A stretch of 64,000 nucleotides of DNA from Micromonospora peucetia (GTDB taxonomy: Bacteria; Actinomycetota; Actinomycetes; Mycobacteriales; Micromonosporaceae): positions 248,001 to 312,000 of the forward strand of contig NZ_FMIC01000002.1 of NCBI RefSeq assembly GCF_900091625.1, in the 5' to 3' direction. The notes below the pieces were generated by a model. The model was not told where the DNA came from and ran no database searches. It saw only the letters and a list, made by a program, of their open reading frames with translations. The translations under genes and the position numbers were made by a program. Positions 62,237 through 64,000 of the stretch are shown here, one piece after another; position 1 is the stretch's first letter, and each line of letters opens with the position of its first letter.

Positions 62237-63577
62237 TCACGCCGTGAAGCCGGCGGCCGGGGCGGGCCGGACCGCCCGGGCCACCGCCGCCGCCAGCGCC
62301 GGGATCTCCGCCTCGTCGAGCGAGCTGACGGTGATCCGCAGCGCCGGCGGGCCGGCGATCCGGTTGAGAGCGCCGGGCGCGACCGCCCAGCCGGCGTCCC
62401 GCAGCGCGGTCAGCACGCTGGTCTCGTCGTCGACCGGCAGCCAGACGTTGATGCCGCTGCGACCGTGGGCGACCAGGCCGTGGTCGGCGAGCGCCCCGAT
62501 CAGCGCCGTGCGCCGCCGCTCGTAGCTGCCGGCGGCCCGGTCCACCAGCCGGGCCACGGCGGGGTCGCGCCAGAGCGCCAGGACCAGCCGTTGCAGCACC
62601 GTGGAGACCCAGCCGGCGCCGACCCGGGCCCGCCCGGCCACCCGGGCCACCGTGGTCTCGTCGCCCACCAGCACGGCCAGCCGCAGGTCCGGGCCGAACG
62701 GCTTGCTCACCGAGCGTACGAAGGCCCACGTCGGGGTCGCCCCCGCGAGCGGGTGCAGCGGTACGCGGGCCAGCTCAGCGGCGTGGTCGTCCTCGATCAG
62801 CAGCAGGTCGGACCGGCCGGCGAGCAGGGCCCGTAACTCCCTGGCCCGCTCGGCGGAGATCGCCGCGCCGGTGGGGTTCTGGGCCCGACTCGTCACGATC
62901 AGTGCCCGCGCGCCGGCGGCGAGGGCGGCGGCGACCCCGCCGGCGAGCGGACCGTCGTCGTCGACCGGCACGCCGATCGGCCGCAGCCCGAGCGCGGCCA
63001 CCAGGTCGAGCAGGTTGGCCCAGCCCGGGTCCTCGACCGCAACCGCGTCCCCGGGGCGCAGGTGTGCGCCGAGCAGCCGCTCGATGCCGTCCAGCGCGCC
63101 GCCGGTGACGGTCAGCTCCGCCGCCGGCACGCCGTCGGCGGCCAGCCGCTCGCGGGCCGCCTCGGCCAACTCGGGCAGCACTCCGGCAACGGGGTAGCCG
63201 ACCGACTCCCCCGCGGCGGCGGCAAGGCCGGCCAGGTGCTCCCCGAGGGGCGGCAGCAGCCGCGGGTCCGGCTCGCCCCGGGACAGGTCGCGCAGGCCGG
63301 GGGCGGTCGACGGGCGCAGCGCGGAGCGGCGGGCCGCCACCGGTGGGCGGGGCCGGATCCGGGTGCCGTGCCGCCCGGCGGTGACCACCAGGCCCCGCTG
63401 ACGCAGCTCCTGGTAGGCCCGGGCCACGGTGGCCGGGCTCACCGCGAGCTGGGCGGCGAGCTCCCGTACCGGCGGCAGCGCGTCGCCGGGAACGAGGGCA
63501 GCGGAGCGGATGCCCGATTCGATGCTGGCCGAAATCCCGGCGGCCGTCGTACCGGCGACCTGATAGCGTGCTGACAC
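62237..63577 (-). CDS. MocR-family PLP-dependent transcriptional regulator
   Basis: A 446-residue GntR/MocR protein. The winged helix is at ~10-75 (GISASIESGIRSAALVPGDALPPVRELAAQLAVSPATVARAYQELRQRG). The aminotransferase-like domain has LTVTGGALDGIERLL, NPTGAAIS, the EDDH segment and SVSKPFGPDLR with the PLP lysine Lys292. It is thus an intact PLP sensor, unlike the other MocR-like protein in the window. Divergent from a PPOX-fold gene and likely controls it. The GTG start lies 9 bp downstream of TACAAT (-10), so it is nearly leaderless. Confidence 0.88.
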   Translation of the reverse strand: MSARYQVAGTTAAGISASIESGIRSAALVPGDALPPVRELAAQLAVSPATVARAYQELRQRGLVVTAGRHGTRIRPRPPVAARRSALRPSTAPGLRDLSRGEPDPRLLPPLGEHLAGLAAAAGESVGYPVAGVLPELAEAARERLAADGVPAAELTVTGGALDGIERLLGAHLRPGDAVAVEDPGWANLLDLVAALGLRPIGVPVDDDGPLAGGVAAALAAGARALIVTSRAQNPTGAAISAERARELRALLAGRSDLLLIEDDHAAELARVPLHPLAGATPTWAFVRSVSKPFGPDLRLAVLVGDETTVARVAGRARVGAGWVSTVLQRLVLALWRDPAVARLVDRAAGSYERRRTALIGALADHGLVAHGRSGINVWLPVDDETSVLTALRDAGWAVAPGALNRIAGPPALRITVSSLDEAEIPALAAAVARAVRPAPAAGFTA

Positions 63578-63586
63578 AAACCAGGG

Positions 63587-63601
63587 ATTGTACTAGAACA
63601 A
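63587..63601. promoter_or_regulatory. Overlapping divergent -10 region with near-palindrome
   Basis: TTGTACTAGAACAA (63588-63601) is palindromic except for one pair. On the minus strand it contains TACAAT (complement of 63587-63592), the -10 of the MocR gene. On the plus strand TACTAG (63591-63596) may serve the PPOX gene. A MocR dimer bound here would block both promoters. Confidence 0.5.
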
Positions 63602-63611
63602 AGGTCGAGCC

Positions 63612-64000
63612 ATGTACGCACCCACCGACCGGACCACCGCCAGCCGCTCCCGGGACCGGATGAGCTACGACGAGGCCGCCGCACACGCGGTCCTCGACGA
63701 GGCGTACGACTGTGCGCTCGGGTTCACCGTCGACGGCGAGCCCCGGGTCCTACCCACCCTGCACGTCCGCGTCGACGACACCCTCTACCTGCACGGCTCC
63801 ACCGGCAGCCGGCCACTGCTCGCCGCCCGGGGCGACGGGCTGCCGGTATGCGTCGCCGTCACCCTGCTCGACGGCCTCGTCTACGGCCGCTCGCAGTTCC
63901 ACCACAGCGCCAACTACCGCTCCGTGGTCGTGCACGGCACCGCGCAACTGGTCACCGACGAGCGGGAGAAGGCCCGGGTGATGACCGCCCTGGTGGAGAA
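63612..64000 (+). CDS. Pyridoxamine 5'-phosphate oxidase (PPOX)-fold flavoprotein, 5' part
   Basis: The first ~129 residues of a flavin-binding split-barrel protein, cut by the window end. After a polar N-terminus (MYAPTDRTTASRSRDRMSYDEAA) come the PPOX-like strands YDCALGFTVDGEPRVLPTLHVRVDDTLYLHGSTGSRPL and VCVAVTLLDGLVYGRSQFHHSANYRSVVVHG. This matches the PPOX / nitroimidazole-resistance-like group often divergent from MocR regulators. The cofactor is probably FMN or F420; the reaction is unknown. ATG at 63612 follows AAAGGTCGAG. The frame is open to the window edge. Confidence 0.8.
   Translation, partial: MYAPTDRTTASRSRDRMSYDEAAAHAVLDEAYDCALGFTVDGEPRVLPTLHVRVDDTLYLHGSTGSRPLLAARGDGLPVCVAVTLLDGLVYGRSQFHHSANYRSVVVHGTAQLVTDEREKARVMTALVE

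Overview
The window is very GC-rich actinobacterial DNA. Gene content and order (recA-recX beside an rny-like gene, a glutamate-type ABC operon, miaB / DUF349 / LigB-like / miaA / dapF, hflX, lexA and nrdR-nrdJ) look like a Micromonospora-type chromosome (family Micromonosporaceae). GTG starts are common, ATGA/GTGA stop-start overlaps are frequent, and Shine-Dalgarno motifs are strong. There is no rRNA, tRNA, prophage, insertion sequence, CRISPR array or biosynthetic cluster. This is core chromosome with a few accessory patches.

Layout. 1-5.3 kb: end of a PsuG-like gene and a PfkB kinase, DUF3099, a BrnT/ribbon-helix-helix toxin-antitoxin-like pair, an HhH-GPD protein, a class I methyltransferase and dtd. 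5.3-8.8 kb: Spo0M-like protein, a SigB-class sigma factor, then an ArsR / SRPBCC / VOC operon. 8.9-15.2 kb: a GNAT/acyl-CoA synthetase fusion, acuC, a rhodanese, a DtxR-family regulator and a lipoprotein. 15.3-25.5 kb: the most unusual accessory block, an Opp/Dpp-type ABC cassette with three family-5 binding proteins, two lacking any export signal, divergent from a MocR-like regulator that lacks the PLP lysine. 25.6-31 kb: DUF5522, asparaginase, MFS exporter, a leaderless small ORF plus intrinsic terminator ahead of a DksA/TraR-type protein, DUF2332 and small unknowns. 31-39.4 kb: nrdR-nrdJ divergent from lexA (LexA and NrdR sites visible), a membrane protein with a Gly/Arg/Tyr-rich tail, hflX. 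39.5-49.3 kb: malic enzyme, dapF, miaA, LigB-like, DUF349, miaB, DUF2277, an unknown gene, selD. 49.4-64 kb: glutamate-type ABC operon, rny, DUF849, recX-recA, DUF3046, MFS, acyl-CoA dehydrogenase, udgX, and a MocR regulator divergent from a PPOX-fold gene cut by the window end.

Systems. DNA damage and nucleotide supply are well represented: lexA and recA with SOS boxes, recX, udgX, an HhH-GPD protein, and the B12-dependent ribonucleotide reductase with its repressor. tRNA modification and quality control are covered by miaA, miaB and dtd. Two nutrient ABC importers are present.

The main pattern outside genes is a family of four dispersed hairpins. Each is exactly 69 bp, all lie in the same orientation just beyond gene 3' ends, and one stem base pair shows a compensatory change. 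This is the strongest candidate for an uncharacterised element in the window.
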